Shown piece by piece: positions 1 through 10,971 of a stretch of DNA of 64,000 bases. This DNA is from Hymenopus coronatus (lineage: Eukaryota > Arthropoda > Insecta > Mantodea > Hymenopodidae). Position 1 is the stretch's first letter, and every line of letters begins with the position of its first letter. Location: NCBI GenBank assembly GCA_030762935.1, contig CM060890.1, positions 70,112,265-70,176,264 on the forward strand, read 5' to 3'. The notes beneath the pieces were generated by a model. It had not been told where the DNA came from, searched no databases, and worked only from the letters and a program-made list of their open reading frames with translations. A program made the translations under genes and the position numbers.

Positions 1-1439
1 CTGGGAAAATGTGCAGACTATCTCCACATCTTCGTGCGCACGCGTAATTGGTTGCCCAAACTTGCTAGTGTTACCCTGACTTCTGTCTCCTTCGGACACC
101 CTAATTAGAAGCTCAGCTGTCTTAGCCGACTGAATAATTCATGAGACTGCTTTTGTGACCCAAAGTGCGAAGAACCCAAATATCAAGACAAGGCTTAGAA
201 GCGGGCAGTCTTAGTCGACTGTTAGATCGTTTAAAATGATTAAGAAAGGCCTCTTAACAAAAGTCATTCTGTGTATCAAAGGAGATATAGTTGTAAATAA
301 TACTTTAAACACGATATCGTTAAATTCTCCTCATTATGACGCCTTTGCCAAAGGGCGGCTGAAAGACAACGCCTAAACCGGTGCTCTTGAAAGACAGTAA
401 CCTGATTCTTGATTCTGTTGGAGTTCTCCATTATTATCTTCCAATTACTGGTCGTTAGCAAGTTCTATCCCAGAAGCTGTCATGTTTTACAAACAACACG
501 AATAATATAGAATTACAGCAACACGATGACGTGAGACTTGACCTTTTCATTTTGTTGTATGTAGCTTCACAGTTTTTTAATTTATTTAAGCTTTAACACT
601 ATACATATATTTTCAGTGTCTTCATTGGCTGTTGTTTTGAAATGCTCTGTCGTGCGATACAAAATAATTCCGTAATTAACATGGTAATTAAGGGGAATCG
701 ATATCCTTATCTTGCCAATGCTAAAGTTTGACTCATTATCTCATCAACAATTTAAGATAATGAGCTAAAATCTTCAAGGAATATTCAGCAATAGCTTTAC
801 TGTTGATTGATGAAAAACAGAATACTTCTGTTCTTTAGAAGGAAAGGTATGATTTTTTTAATAAAGCTCTTAAAATTTTATTAAAAAAATTATGATTTTT
901 AAATTTAAAATAAAAATAATCATAAACAATTTTCGTTAAAGAATACATGTTTAATTACCAATGTGTGGTAAAATTTCAGTACCTTAATATCAGTTAGTTT
1001 CTGAGATAATGGAGCATTTGTATAGACAATTTTACTTCTTCAGAAATTGCTTTCAAATATTACATTAAAAAAAAGAAGTAAACTAACTTTCCAAACAAAA
1101 CTTCACAGTATTTCAAAACTCTCACATGAAGGAAATATGAACAGGATGCCAATGCTACCAATAGATAAAGTAAAACATTCCGATCAAAACAAACAAAAAC
1201 CTATTCTCTGATACTAATATTTAGAAACCTAATGCTGTTTTACCAAGTGAGTGTGCCGAAATATTCTAAAAAACTACTACGCAGGATTATATTGAACAAT
1301 ATTTTTAAATTATTTACAATTAGATTATCTCTATGAAGTTTAATCCAAAATGAGCGGGAAATTCGAAATATTCATATGCAATTAAAACATGAAAGTGGAA
1401 AACAATTATGAAATCTCATTTTGACTCCCCTTAAGTAAA
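1..1439. other. AT-rich non-coding stretch
   Basis: No gene, RNA or recognisable mobile element is seen. Poly-A/T runs near 860-910 are simple low-complexity sequence. A short segment around 45-110 (GGTTGCCCAAACTT followed by CTTCGGACACCCTAA) loosely resembles 6968-7050, so part of this stretch may be an old dispersed repeat, but the match is weak. Confidence 0.6.
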
Positions 1440-2556
1440 TATATCTTAAGAGAAGGTATTCTATTCCACCATAAAATTCGATACTGAGATTTCACCGGAA
1501 ATACACGTTTTGAGATCCCCATGAAACCAGAAAAAGTTTTTTTGGAAACATGCCCGTGTGTGTGTCTGTAGAAGCATAGTTAAAAACCGGAAAGTCCGTT
1601 AAATACCAAATTTGGTTTTTAAATTTAGTATCTTCCAAGGATGTGACACAAAGATTGTCAAAAAGTCGCCGCATCTCCTAGTATCCTTTACATGGAACAT
1701 TTTTCGAAAATTGTGATTTTCTTAGAACTATTCTAAAAATGTTTATTCAAATGTCATGTGTTTAAGATTTTTTAATGTAAAACGAAATGTATATCTTGAA
1801 TTTTCTGGGAATATCCTCTGAAGACCTCTTCATTGTAATATATGTATAATATTCATTGAAACTATTAAACCGTAAGAGATAGACAAAAACTTACTACACA
1901 AAAATTGCAGATATCGCTAAAACACACCATTTATGTTTCGTTCCGTCATTGGCTTGCCCTCCCCGTTATTGTAGGAATGACACCCCTTTTAGGATTACAA
2001 GTCAACCCTGGCGGATAGGCAACGTCACAAAATCACAGAATGGAGAACCTGCTACGTAGCCAGGCAAAAACATGAGGAAATTGATGATATTAAATGCAAA
2101 TAAAACTGATGATTGTAAAGGTGATGTTGGGGCAATCGGTGGAATGAGTGGCGGGGGGAATTGAAGAACCCAGAGAAAATCCGCCCAGACGCCACTTCGT
2201 CCACCACGAATCCCACATGCAGGCACTTGGCATCGAACCCTGTTCGCCTAGATGGCAGGCGAGCAGTCTAACCACTCAATCACGGCGCCACCTCGCAATT
2301 TATGTACATACATTTTTGTTGTAGAGTTAACCGTTTTTGAACTATCCCGAAGTATTGCTTTCAGTTTAGTCATAAATGAATACACATCCTATACTAAGAA
2401 GGAAACAATCATGATGTAGATAAAAGAAAAAAAGCATCGCGACATGACTGCCTAAAGTTAAGTTAACGAGATGAAATAAAAAAAAAAATCTTTTGTAAGA
2501 AAAGTTTGTTTGCGAGACAGACAGAGAAAGTCATATGAATGGAACACATCGGATTT
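1440..2556 (+). mobile_element. Repeat A copy 1, interrupted by a SINE
   Basis: The copy starts inside the left end, so the terminal palindrome is missing. It then runs through the shared landmarks: GATTTCACCGGAAATA, the TGTGTG tract, GTATCTTCCAAGGATG, TTTTCTGGGAATA and finally AAAGTCATATGAATGGAACAC at the right end. It is split at about 1929-2305 by an antisense SINE, and the Repeat A sequence resumes exactly where it stopped. It has no coding capacity. Confidence 0.85.
1937..2297 (-). mobile_element. tRNA-derived SINE (family SINE-1) inserted in Repeat A
   Basis: On the minus strand this has a tRNA-like head with an A-box region (GTGATTGAGTGGTTAGACTG) and a B box (GGGTTCGATGCC). A body follows containing GGCGGATTTTCTCTGGGTTC and CCCCCGCCACTCATTCCACC. 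The interrupted Repeat A sequence is duplicated at both edges as ATTTATGT (1929-1936 and 2298-2305), an 8-bp target-site duplication. A second copy of the family lies at 28684-28987, also inside Repeat A and also antisense. Such SINEs are transcribed by RNA polymerase III and moved by a partner LINE; the partner is not identifiable here. Confidence 0.85.
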
Positions 2557-3228
2557 TTAAATTTACATTTTCAAAACCGTATGAATAAAATATATTATGT
2601 AATAGAGTTAATATATCGCAAATTCGTATTAGGCTTTATCAACAAATACATGGAAGGTTCCTTCGTTTTAAACCTTACTTTGGATGACAAAAGCTCATAT
2701 CTATTATGGCAGTGTTTACATCGGTTTTATCGCGTACCCTGGCAGGGCCAGGTTTGTTTATCACATAGGGGAGTATTGGATGGGCTGTCTGACTGAAAAA
2801 TTCATACGATTGGTGTTGAAGAAATAATAATTACTGATTAATTGACCTAATAGTCGGTTAACTATAAAACCCGGCACTTAAGTACTTACGAAGTTTGTAA
2901 GTTGCCATTGAGGTATGATATCTCTAAATAATTTGAGATTTCCTTATGGTTTATCAGAAAAAATAGAGTCAGTTGGAAAATTTAGTGCTGTGCCGACAAG
3001 TTGACGGAAACCAGAAGATCCCGGCTATGTTTAAATTGCATTGAATTTTTCAGTTTGACTCTACCAGTCCAACTTCTGTCCTACACTCGACTGGTGTTGA
3101 AGAAACATTTAACTTATATGCATTGGATCGGTTTGCGAGGGATGTATTGTATCGATGTGTGAAAATAGAGGTAGATATTTAATTCAGAATTTGCTGTTTT
3201 TATCATTAATATTTTATTGACTTTCAAT
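2557..3228. other. Non-coding stretch between two Repeat A copies
   Basis: It contains one copy of a dispersed repeat (2920-3090, listed separately). The string TTGGTGTTGAAGAAA occurs near 2810 and a close form near 3095, about 290 bp apart, hinting at an old local duplication. No gene is recognised. Confidence 0.5.
2920..3090 (+). repeat. Dispersed repeat G, copy 1
   Basis: It matches 36860-37040 in order: GATTTCCTTATGGTTTA, GAGTCAGTTGGA, an ACCAGA block and TTTTTCAGTTTGACTCTACC. The two copies are clearly diverged. Class unknown, and no coding signal is shared between the copies. Confidence 0.5.
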
Positions 3229-3371
3229 TTTTATTTTCTCTATACGTGCTATGATTATAGTGTATACAGAAGGTATTGCACTCCACCAAAAAAATTGATA
3301 CTGAGATTTCACCGGAAATATATGTTTTAGGGTCCCCTATATCCAAAAAAGGCATTTTCTCAAAAAGGTCC

Positions 3372-3409
<38 letters not shown>

Positions 3410-4117
3410 CCGTGAAAACGATAACTCAAAAATAAAAAGTCGGTAAAATACCAAACTTGGTATTTAAGTTTAGTATCTTCCAGGAATGCGACACGAAGAC
3501 TTTGAGAAATATCCCCCCACCCCAAACTACCGTTTACCTGGAACTTTTTTCGAAATTTTAAATTTTCTCAAAAATGGCTCTAACAATTTTGATTAAAATT
3601 TCGTATACTAAAAATATTTCCACGACAAATAAAATGTATATTTTGAATTTTCTGGGAATAGCTTCTGAAGACTACTTTATTCTGGATGAATTTTATGGAT
3701 GTTTGCATAACTGCTGAACCGTAAGAGATGGAGAAAGCTTACAATATAAAAATGTAGAGCACCTTAAAACGCACAATTTATCTTATATACATTTTTTTTC
3801 GTGGAGTTGATCGTTTTTGAGATATTCCTGGTTTTTGTTTTCAGCTATGAAAACCTCTTACTTTTCTCATACAGGGATTTGTCAGCTCCTGTCCATACAA
3901 ACAAAGAAACATCAGTCACATAGCAACCAGCTTCTGTTTATTAGTTTAGCCTATAGTACTCCCTTACTTCCCTTCTTCTTACAAGGAAGCAAGTAATAAG
4001 ACTATTTGTGCTAATGTTTTATCGATTAGCATGAAGTAAATAAAAGCATAAGATTTTTTAACAATGATTGGTTGCAGAGAGGTAGACAAAGTCATGTGAA
4101 TGGAACACATCAGATTT
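3229..4117 (+). mobile_element. Repeat A copy 2, near full length
   Basis: About 890 bp, one of the best copies for defining the unit. The left end is TTTTCTCTATACGTGC followed by an imperfect palindrome. Then come the CACCGGAAATATA block, a TG microsatellite at 3370-3408 and the GTATCTTCC / TTTCTGGGAATAG / CCGTAAGAGATGGA landmarks. A CATAGCAACCAGCTTC block follows, and the right end is AAAGTCATGTGAATGGAAC. No ORF is shared with other copies, so the element is non-autonomous. Confidence 0.88.
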
Positions 4118-4216
4118 ATATTTTATGTGATTTAAGTTATGTAGGTGTTTGGTAATATTAAGGTTCTGAATCTGTTTTAGTGTCAAATGTTTTCATGAGT
4201 ATATAATAAGTATTAA

Positions 4217-4218
<2 letters not shown>

Positions 4219-4273
<55 letters not shown>
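4219..4273. repeat. (AT)n microsatellite
   Basis: Uninterrupted AT dinucleotide run of about 27 units. Confidence 0.97.
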
Positions 4274-4274
<1 letters not shown>

Positions 4275-5182
4275 GTAAATAATGAATTTAGTAAAAAATA
4301 ATTGCAATTCATATCCTATTTATTTATTATTTTGACCCTTTTCTATTTCGTGTAAAGTTTATTATTATATCTTGTATAAACAACCAATCACCGGAAAGGA
4401 GAAGCCAGTCGTGGAGTAGTACCTCTCTATGGGCAAGGATACTAGATATTTATGCTTGGAGGAAGACTGATTTGAAGAGCAACGATAGTGACCAGTACTA
4501 TACTTGAATTGCAGGTCTTTAAAATCGATTCACTTCATTAAAATAGAAACACAAGACGTAATACGGAACTACGTATTTTATTGTTTGAAAAGGTTATCTA
4601 TTTGTTCCTTAGAACATAATTATTTTTCTATAAATTGAAAAAAGCTCAGTTATTTTCAATAATGGTTTAAAACTTAGAACTTTTATATGATAAGTTTTAG
4701 TAACGAAAAAAACCCTGTTATATGTAGTTAAGGGAACCTATTAATACCTGCATTTCAAGACAATAAATCTTGTTCTTTAACAATAAATTGCTTGATTGGT
4801 TCCCAGCAACTACTTATTCTGATCTTTTCACTACCTTCCTTTTAAATTCTTCGTATGTTCCGAGTTCTTGTTGTTTTTATTGTTCCGTGCATAGTAGTTG
4901 TGTTCTTCCTTTATTATTCCTACCTTCAATTTTGGTAGAAGAATGAAAGAAAAACAAAGAGATGAAATGAAGTGCACGAGCAAAACGCCCGAACAGAGAA
5001 AATTGTAAATGAACGTTTACTGTTTTCTACAGGTGATTACGGTTAATGAGATGATCATTTTTGTTTTTGTTTTACAATCAATAGAGCAGTAAGCCAAATA
5101 TGCCAAAACGTTACTTTAATATGCAATTGCCTGAAGAATTTGTGGAAAATACTAATAAAAAGTTAAATTAAATGTCTTAATC
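4274..5182. other. AT-rich non-coding stretch
   Basis: No gene, RNA or repeat family recognised. Confidence 0.6.
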
Positions 5183-5350
5183 AGGTTGAGTTACCCGAAT
5201 AAGGCTTTCCTTGAGTTTCCTCTTATCCTGAAAAGAGGAATTTAGCTGAATTTGAGCTCTATAGGTTTCGAGTTCATTTGAACATCATTTCACATGTTTC
5301 GTTCACACATTGTACTGTATAACTCACAGTTAAACGACATAAACAAATAA
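5183..5350 (+). mobile_element. SINE-2 fragment (body only)
   Basis: It lacks the tRNA-like head but keeps the SINE-2 body: GAGTTACCCGAATAAGG, CCTCTTATCCTGAAAAGAGG, GAGCTCTATAGG and CATTTGAACATCATTTCAC, ending in TTAAACGACATAAACAAA. The order is the same as in the full copy at 9631-9877. It is old and diverged. Confidence 0.7.
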
Positions 5351-6207
5351 TTAAAAAGATACTAAATATATCATAAGGCAAAATGTATGCAAAACAGATT
5401 TAAAAATATGAGGGAATATATTCCCATTGCTATTCCTGTATTGAAAAAATAGAAATTTATGCAAAAGGGGTTCTCAGTCTTCTAATGTGCGGTTTATTTA
5501 CCCATCCCGTAAATAAATATACACCTACTTCCATAGTATAGCAATATATTCCAATACTTAGCTGAAACAGATTAGAAATTATTGAGGTACTTTTTGAACT
5601 AAAGAAAACGTTTATGGAATATCAACTATAAGAGGAAGAGGCTGAAACCTGATGGGTTACTTAGTCATTTCCACAATTGCCAGAAGCAATTAAATAATTT
5701 ACCTTGTGACAGTGCTAGTGTTATTCGTGTTTCATGCTGAACTCGCACACAACCTTTTGCTGAGGTAGTGGGTTGCTGTATGTTCGTACTGTGGTTAGCT
5801 AGCAAGTTTAGTTCTCTGACAAGACTATCTTTATAGTTCCTCACTTGTGTGTGTATCGACAATATATGCTGTATAATATCAACAGCCGATTGTATGGCAA
5901 ATAAATGAACTGTTGGTCGTTTCTGATCGTTTCACTTTTCAATGTTCTTTCTTTCCTCCTGCAAGTCTTCCGTTTTTATTTTTGTCTCTCTCCCTTCTTT
6001 ATTCTTCCTGTTTACACTCCTCACATTTAAGATTTACACCTTCAGGACTTACATTCCCTAAGGACTTACAAACCAAAGCGTGGGGTCCGACGCCTGTTGA
6101 GGAGCAGAGGATCTGGATTAGAGAGAAGGCAGGATGTGTGTTCAATCCAATGCCTGGTAGTGAATAAAGTTACGGTGAAATGGATGCCAAGAAAGGTGAT
6201 TATTATA
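5351..6207. other. Non-coding stretch with a pyrimidine-rich tract
   Basis: A C+T-rich tract lies at about 5930-6015. Short ORFs in this interval show no recognisable motif. Nothing else is supported. Confidence 0.5.
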
Positions 6208-6330
6208 TTTGAATGGACGGCGGGGAAAGAAGGAGAACCCGAAAAAAGACGTTCATACGCCGCATATCCCATATGCCGTTTCCTGGGATCAAACCTGAGC
6301 CGCATGGATGAGAGGCAAGCAATATTTTCG
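6208..6330 (-). mobile_element. SINE-1 related fragment
   Basis: On the minus strand a B-box-like GGTTTGATCCC is followed by CATATGGGATATGCGGCG, then TTTTTTCGGGTTCTCC and TTTCCCCGCCGTCCATTC. This is the order found in the SINE-1 copy at 1937-2297. The head is degraded. Confidence 0.6.
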
Positions 6331-6479
6331 GTAATCACTTCTTTAAAATGCAAAATACTTTTTATGCCAAATAAGATTTATTTACTGTTCAACAACAAGA
6401 ATTAAGTTAAATGTATACTATAACTATTTTTGTAAATTGTTGTATTTGTAATTTTTCAAAATATATTCACGCCTACCCA

Positions 6480-6780
6480 GTGAAGGAGTAGGTTTTACCG
6501 TAGCATTAAGTATCTAAGGCAGAATAAATACCCACTAGGCACAAGAGAGGAAACTATTACTTAAGAGGTTAGGGTGATCAAGGGAAGTGCAGTTGAAGCA
6601 ACCGTGAGGCCGTAAAGACTGCAAATAAAAATACTTAGGAGCACGGAGAGCCCCAGAAACTTTACTTATAACTAGGGGAAGCTTTGACAGAATTATTGAG
6701 AGGAGATACTGAATTCTAGCTCTTCCGTTACTCTCACTTGGAAAGTGTAGACTTGCTAGATGATACATATGACAAATTAA
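6480..6780 (+). repeat. Dispersed repeat D, copy 1
   Basis: The segment GGTTAGGGTGATCAAGGGAA followed by a GTGCAGTTGAAGCAA block recurs in diverged form at 7700-7765 (GGTTAGAGCGATCAAGGGAA, then ATGCAATTGGGGCAA). The longer copy here continues through GAGCACGGAGAGCCCCAG. Class unknown. A minus-strand ORF across it has no recognised domain. Confidence 0.45.
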
Positions 6781-7699
6781 ATTAATGCTCTCACCGTGAC
6801 AATCGGCCGAGGTTCGCGTTCATACATGGGATGCGACAACCAAGAGCCTCTGCTGATCAAATTTTCTAAGCCTAACCATTATTCTTCGTAGATCAGCATA
6901 TTGCAGAATAGACCATCTAATAAGCTAAATAGCGTAAGCCTATTGCTACTTATCCTATATAACCGGTTGCTCAAACTTTTACAACCTCGCTTTCTGCTTT
7001 ATAAGATATCTAATTTACGCAAACTGACCTTTGGGCACCCTACAATAAAGATAGGGATTTCGTTAAATTTATGCATGTACTTATTTCACCCTTTCTTTTA
7101 GCCTATCTATAAAATACCTTCCACAAAGTAATTTACCAGGGTAAATAATACAAGTAAAACATTAAATAGTGCACCGTTAAACTCTTCAAGAAATTTTATT
7201 TTGTATTAGCAATTCCTCTGCCGCTTGCATTCCCTGATAATTGTGCACCTACACCTAGCATTTACTCATCAACTATGAGGTTTAATGATAACTGAGTTTG
7301 AAAGGAATATGTGTTTCAAACTAATAAGGGATATTAGTCATGTTATACAAGAGAGCAAAATTGTAATCCCCACAATAGCACTTAGCGATTAGCTCACGGA
7401 ATATGAGCCAAGTTTACGTGAGGTGCGTTAATGAGCCACACAGGAGTGCCTACCAATTTTCGTCTTCCAGCACTAGGGTTTGTACATAAAAGAATCAACA
7501 CTGTATTTCAGAAAGTTCTCATTAAACATTCCATCGTTTCACATTGTTCCATATTAGCACCAAACATCACACCAAACGTTAACTTCCCAGTTGATTTCCA
7601 TGTCCTGTGATCAAACCGATGGCGGACTAATGACCCAGGAATGCACGATGTGAGTGTTGAAGGTTGAGTCGTTTGCATAAATTCTCGTTAGCTATAAGA
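6781..7699. other. Non-coding stretch
   Basis: No gene or named element is supported. 6968-7050 weakly resembles 45-110. Confidence 0.5.
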
Positions 7700-7765
7700 G
7701 ATGTGGGTTAGAGCGATCAAGGGAAATGCAATTGGGGCAAGCATCGCTCTAAAAGGAAGTGTTTG
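7700..7765 (+). repeat. Dispersed repeat D, copy 2 (fragment)
   Basis: Short diverged match to 6561-6600, see repeat D copy 1. Only about 65 bases are recognisable. Confidence 0.4.
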
Positions 7766-8053
7766 ATAAAGTGGGAATCATACTGCAATGCCACTCGTTA
7801 TTCGCAAGAGGTTAACGTGGAATCAAAATTATCTCCATAGTACTGCTGACACATTCGTGCTCGGGGTGTCTATTACTTATAACATGTTTACCCTTTTAAT
7901 TCTTTGTTTTTGTTGTTGCTTATTATTTTGTGTATTACAAAAGAACGTCTGTGGACCCGTGCGATTGTAGAACTTCAATGTATGATACTGTTATGTCAAT
8001 AAACACACTTATTCATTCATACTATAAAATTAGAGGTTTTCAATTTATTGTAA

Positions 8054-8269
8054 CATTATTATTATTATTAAATATATGCGTAAGCTTTCACGGCCGGTGT
8101 CCATGGTTTTAAAATTTAACAATTCTTCCCGAGTTAGCGACGTGAGTGCAGTGCCTCTGAAGATGTCCCCCACAGACAGGGACGAAACGTTAGGTAGAAA
8201 TATTTTAACTAAACATATTTTAACCTACAGACCACGGCAAAACAGCCCGAAAATTTTAAATTTTAAAAC

Positions 8270-8275
<6 letters not shown>
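8054..8275 (+). mobile_element. Penelope-like (PLE) terminal fragment, tentative
   Basis: A unique ~220 bp segment is bracketed by ATT repeats on both sides (ATTATTATTATTA before it and a long ATT run after it). It includes AAGCTTTCACGGCCGGTG, a CTGAAGATGTCCC...GGGACGAAACG block that can fold as a hammerhead-like structure, and AAAACAGCCCG. Penelope-like retroelements are known to carry hammerhead ribozyme motifs in their terminal regions, which is the basis for this call. No reverse transcriptase or GIY-YIG coding sequence is present. An unclassified SINE-like element is the alternative. Confidence 0.45.
8139..8191 (+). ncRNA. Degenerate hammerhead-ribozyme-like motif
   Basis: Read 5' to 3': stem III strand GACGT (8139-8143), a minimal stem I (AG 8145-8146 with CT 8155-8156), and a CUGANGA core as CTGAAGA (8157-8163). 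Stem II is GTCCC (8165-8169) with GGGAC (8179-8183). The GAAA core lies at 8184-8187, and ACGTT (8187-8191) closes stem III. Two departures suggest it is inactive: the cleavage triplet reads GTG, while a hammerhead needs A, C or U in the third position, and one extra T (8164) sits between the core and stem II. Stem I is very short. Confidence 0.4.

Positions 8276-8324
<49 letters not shown>
8270..8324. repeat. (ATT)n microsatellite
   Basis: About 18 ATT units directly after the Penelope-like fragment, possibly its 3' tail. Confidence 0.95.
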
Positions 8325-8560
8325 TACTATAGTCATATTATAGTAGAATTGTAATTTAAGTTCTAGTTACGGTGTGAATGTACGGAAATATAATCTGTAC
8401 AATGCAGTGAGGGGTAGATTTATCTCTACTGAAAGGGGATTAAACTATTCATTAGTTCTGGTGTACCAAATACAGTTAAACAAACGTGCTAGTTCTAGAG
8501 TCGCCACATTAAGTTATAAAATATGACGAAGCAAAATAAAAGGCTATAAATTTGGTCAGC

Positions 8561-8621
<61 letters not shown>
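8561..8621. repeat. (AAT)n microsatellite
   Basis: About 20 AAT units, the reverse-complement phase of the ATT tract 240 bp upstream. The two could pair as an inverted repeat in single strands. Confidence 0.95.
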
Positions 8622-9054
8622 CGAAGTGGGAGGGGCGTGAAATGTATGACACGCATTTATTTTATGGCGAACTGAATTTCGCTCTTATTGGAGACTTGAT
8701 TCTTTAAGTTGGAAATATACCAATACCAGAAGCCGTTGGAACCTATGGGGAACCTCATATGAATGACTGGGCAGAAGTTAAGAGACTTTTTTTTTTTAGT
8801 TAATAAACTGAAAAGAAAGCATATGCCATGTAGAAATTCCTACATATACCATCTGCGGATCTAGCTGTTTATCTATGCATTTACATAGTGTTGTTTAGTC
8901 CTTACTGGAAACTCCAATCCAAAATTTAGCTATGAATTTGAGCAAGAAATTAAGAACTTTAAAAGAAGGAGGCTCATTAGAACGTTAGCATTGGTTAGAT
9001 AACGCTCAAACGCTGAGAAACACGTGGATAGTAAACGTCCGGCTGTTATTACTT
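8622..9054. other. Non-coding stretch
   Basis: Nothing recognised. Confidence 0.5.
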
Positions 9055-9250
9055 TGTCTACACGTACTATACATTGCTTACAGAGATGTAAATTGTATTT
9101 CACCCTCAAATTTGATACCGAGATTTCACCGGAAATACATGTTTGGGTCCCCCTGAATTCAAAAAAAAAATTGTAAAAAGGTCTGTGTGTCTGTGGATAG
9201 CATAGCTCAAAAAAGAAAATACCATTACATAACAAACTTGGGATTTAAAT
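9055..9250 (+). mobile_element. Repeat A fragment (copy 3, left part only)
   Basis: Contains the degraded palindrome area (TACACGTACTATACATTG), GATACCGAGATTTCACCGG, TCTGTGTGTCTGTGGATAGC and CAAACTTGGGATTTAAA, then stops. It is truncated at its right side. Confidence 0.75.
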
Positions 9251-9619
9251 GAACCATTATTGCAGCACCACAATAAATGTTAAATTGAAATGGAAAGTAA
9301 AAATTCCCTTAAAATTGCACTAACAGCAGTCAAATTACCTTAAACTCATTGATTTTGATCATCTTTCGAGTGTAGGCTAGTTATCCCAATAGAAGTTTGT
9401 TTATTCAAATTAACACGTCGCCAGGAAAGCTTCAGTTCTTATTTTAGAAGTTTGTTTGTTTGTTATTTTTTTTATTTTTGCGAAAGCTTGTAGCTCCCAA
9501 ACTCTGATCCGGTATTCTCGTTTAGAGTAATTTATACATCTGGCATATTTAAAGGATAACAGAGAACAGGTAATTTGATTTGCATTTCATAAATTTCAAT
9601 ACAACTCAATTATATTACT
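9251..9619. other. Non-coding stretch
   Basis: Nothing recognised. Confidence 0.5.
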
Positions 9620-9888
9620 TTATAATTGCGCCAGCCTGGGTAGTGTGTTGGTAGCGTGTCTGCCTCACATTCAAAAGGTAGTGAGTTCGAATCTCGCTTA
9701 GGGTAAGTTACCCTGATAAGGTTTTTTTCGGGGTTCTCCCTTATCCTGAGAAGACGAATGTCGAGTAACTTTAAGCTCAATGGACCCCGAGATCATTTGA
9801 GCATCATTTCACCAATTTCATTCATCGTCGGATATGACCAACCAGGTTAAAGGACGTTAAAAACAACAACAACAAAATTATAATTGCG
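9620..9888 (+). mobile_element. Full-length tRNA-derived SINE (SINE-2) with 11-bp target duplication
   Basis: The head has an A-box-like GGGTAGTGTGTTGGTAGCG and a B box GAGTTCGAATCTC. The body has GGTAAGTTACCCTGATAAGG, CTTATCCTGAGAAGACGAATG and CATTTGAGCATCATTTCACC. The tail is TTAAAAACAACAACAACAAAA. TTATAATTGCG flanks it perfectly on both sides (9620-9630 and 9878-9888). This is the cleanest insertion in the window and probably among the younger ones. Sister copies are at 13866-14095 and 58340-58535, with body fragments at 5183 and 46080. Confidence 0.93.
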
Positions 9889-9999
9889 TGATAATTATTT
9901 TAATAGAAAAAGGTGAAATTCGCTGTTTTATCAATATAAAGAGTTCTTTTCTAAATTGAACAACTGTATAGAATAACATTTTATTTGTTTTTACAATTA

Positions 10000-10165
10000 C
10001 TGTTCGTTAGCTGCGCACTCGGTCTAGGTTAAATTCCCGGTGGGGGCATTCTTCGAACTTTTCCCCCACCCAGATTCTTCCCCGCTGCTTCTAAGCTGAG
10101 GGTGAGATCTCCCTCCATTTCCATCCCTCGGTTTTTTCCTGCCTAGTCCCCGTGTTCAGTTTGTG
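10000..10165 (+). mobile_element. tRNA-derived SINE-like segment
   Basis: CGTTAGCTGCGCACTCGG followed by a B-box-like GGTTAAATTCCCGGTGGGG looks like a tRNA-derived head. After it comes a C-rich body (TTTTCCCCCACCCAGATTC, CTCCCTCCATTTCCATCCC). An ATC-rich tract begins 45 bp further on and could be its tail. No second copy is found in the window. Confidence 0.45.
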
Positions 10166-10208
10166 GTCTCTCCCATGATTCTGTGCAGATTTCAACCAAA
10201 TTTCAGAT

Positions 10209-10265
10209 TATCCTTCATCTCATTATCATTATCATCTTCATCATCATCATCATTATCATCATCAT
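10209..10265. repeat. (ATC)n-rich imperfect microsatellite
   Basis: CATTATCATTATCATC and CATCATCATCATCATT interspersed, about 57 bp. No long reading frame crosses it with a recognisable domain. Confidence 0.85.
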
Positions 10266-10971
10266 GTCTCTTCAGATTAAATTTGTCAGTAGTTTCTGGT
10301 CTGAGGCGTACACATTTTAACTTAACAGAAAAGAAACAGATGGTGTTGCTCTGAAGTGGCGCACTAGGTGAAGAAGGTAAAACTCCAGATTCTTTTCATT
10401 GTTTCCCTCAGTCCTACTTACATTAGCCCCTACAAATTCAGTTTTCCTTGCATCATAAAATATAAACTATACACTATTTACGAAAGACAATTTTATATAT
10501 TAAATAATATAAATAATAATAATATTATTTATGAGACAAGCAGCAGTACTAATCATTCGGTTAATTTTTAAAAGTTAACAGTTAACGCCAACATTGGAGT
10601 TCTTTTTTATTAATGTTTTTGATGATAAAATCTTCAAATTCTTCTTTGGAAGTGAACATTTTACTACAAGCAATATCTTGGAGCTGAAGTTGCTCATACC
10701 TCTGCCATATTGACTTAGTTTCCTCTTTGCTTTTTATGTAGTTTTCAAAACACATTTACCATAACTTTTATATCAAAGGAGTTTCCCTCATAATTCTGGA
10801 ACTACTCAAAAACTTGTGATTTTTTCTCTTCTTATAATCTTATACACGTCCTGTGTAAGATGCTCTGATTCAAAAAAAAAATTATAGCTAGAATACCAAA
10901 AACTCCAGCCGTTCCTACTTTAGAATAAAATAAAGCAATAATATTACAAACACACAAATATTCTTTTTTGG
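10266..10971. other. AT-rich non-coding stretch
   Basis: Nothing recognised. Short ORFs have no motif. Confidence 0.5.

Noticed and set aside
2002..2275. Two minus-strand ORFs of 61-74 codons
   Set aside because: They lie within the SINE-1 copy. The same frames reappear at 28716-28967 only because it is the same SINE.
3224..3525. ORFs containing a THTHTHTHT stretch, and similar ones at 38475-38933, 56468-56860 and 59634-60009
   Set aside because: Reading frames through Repeat A. They look conserved because the repeat is, but frames shift and break between copies with no sign of selection.
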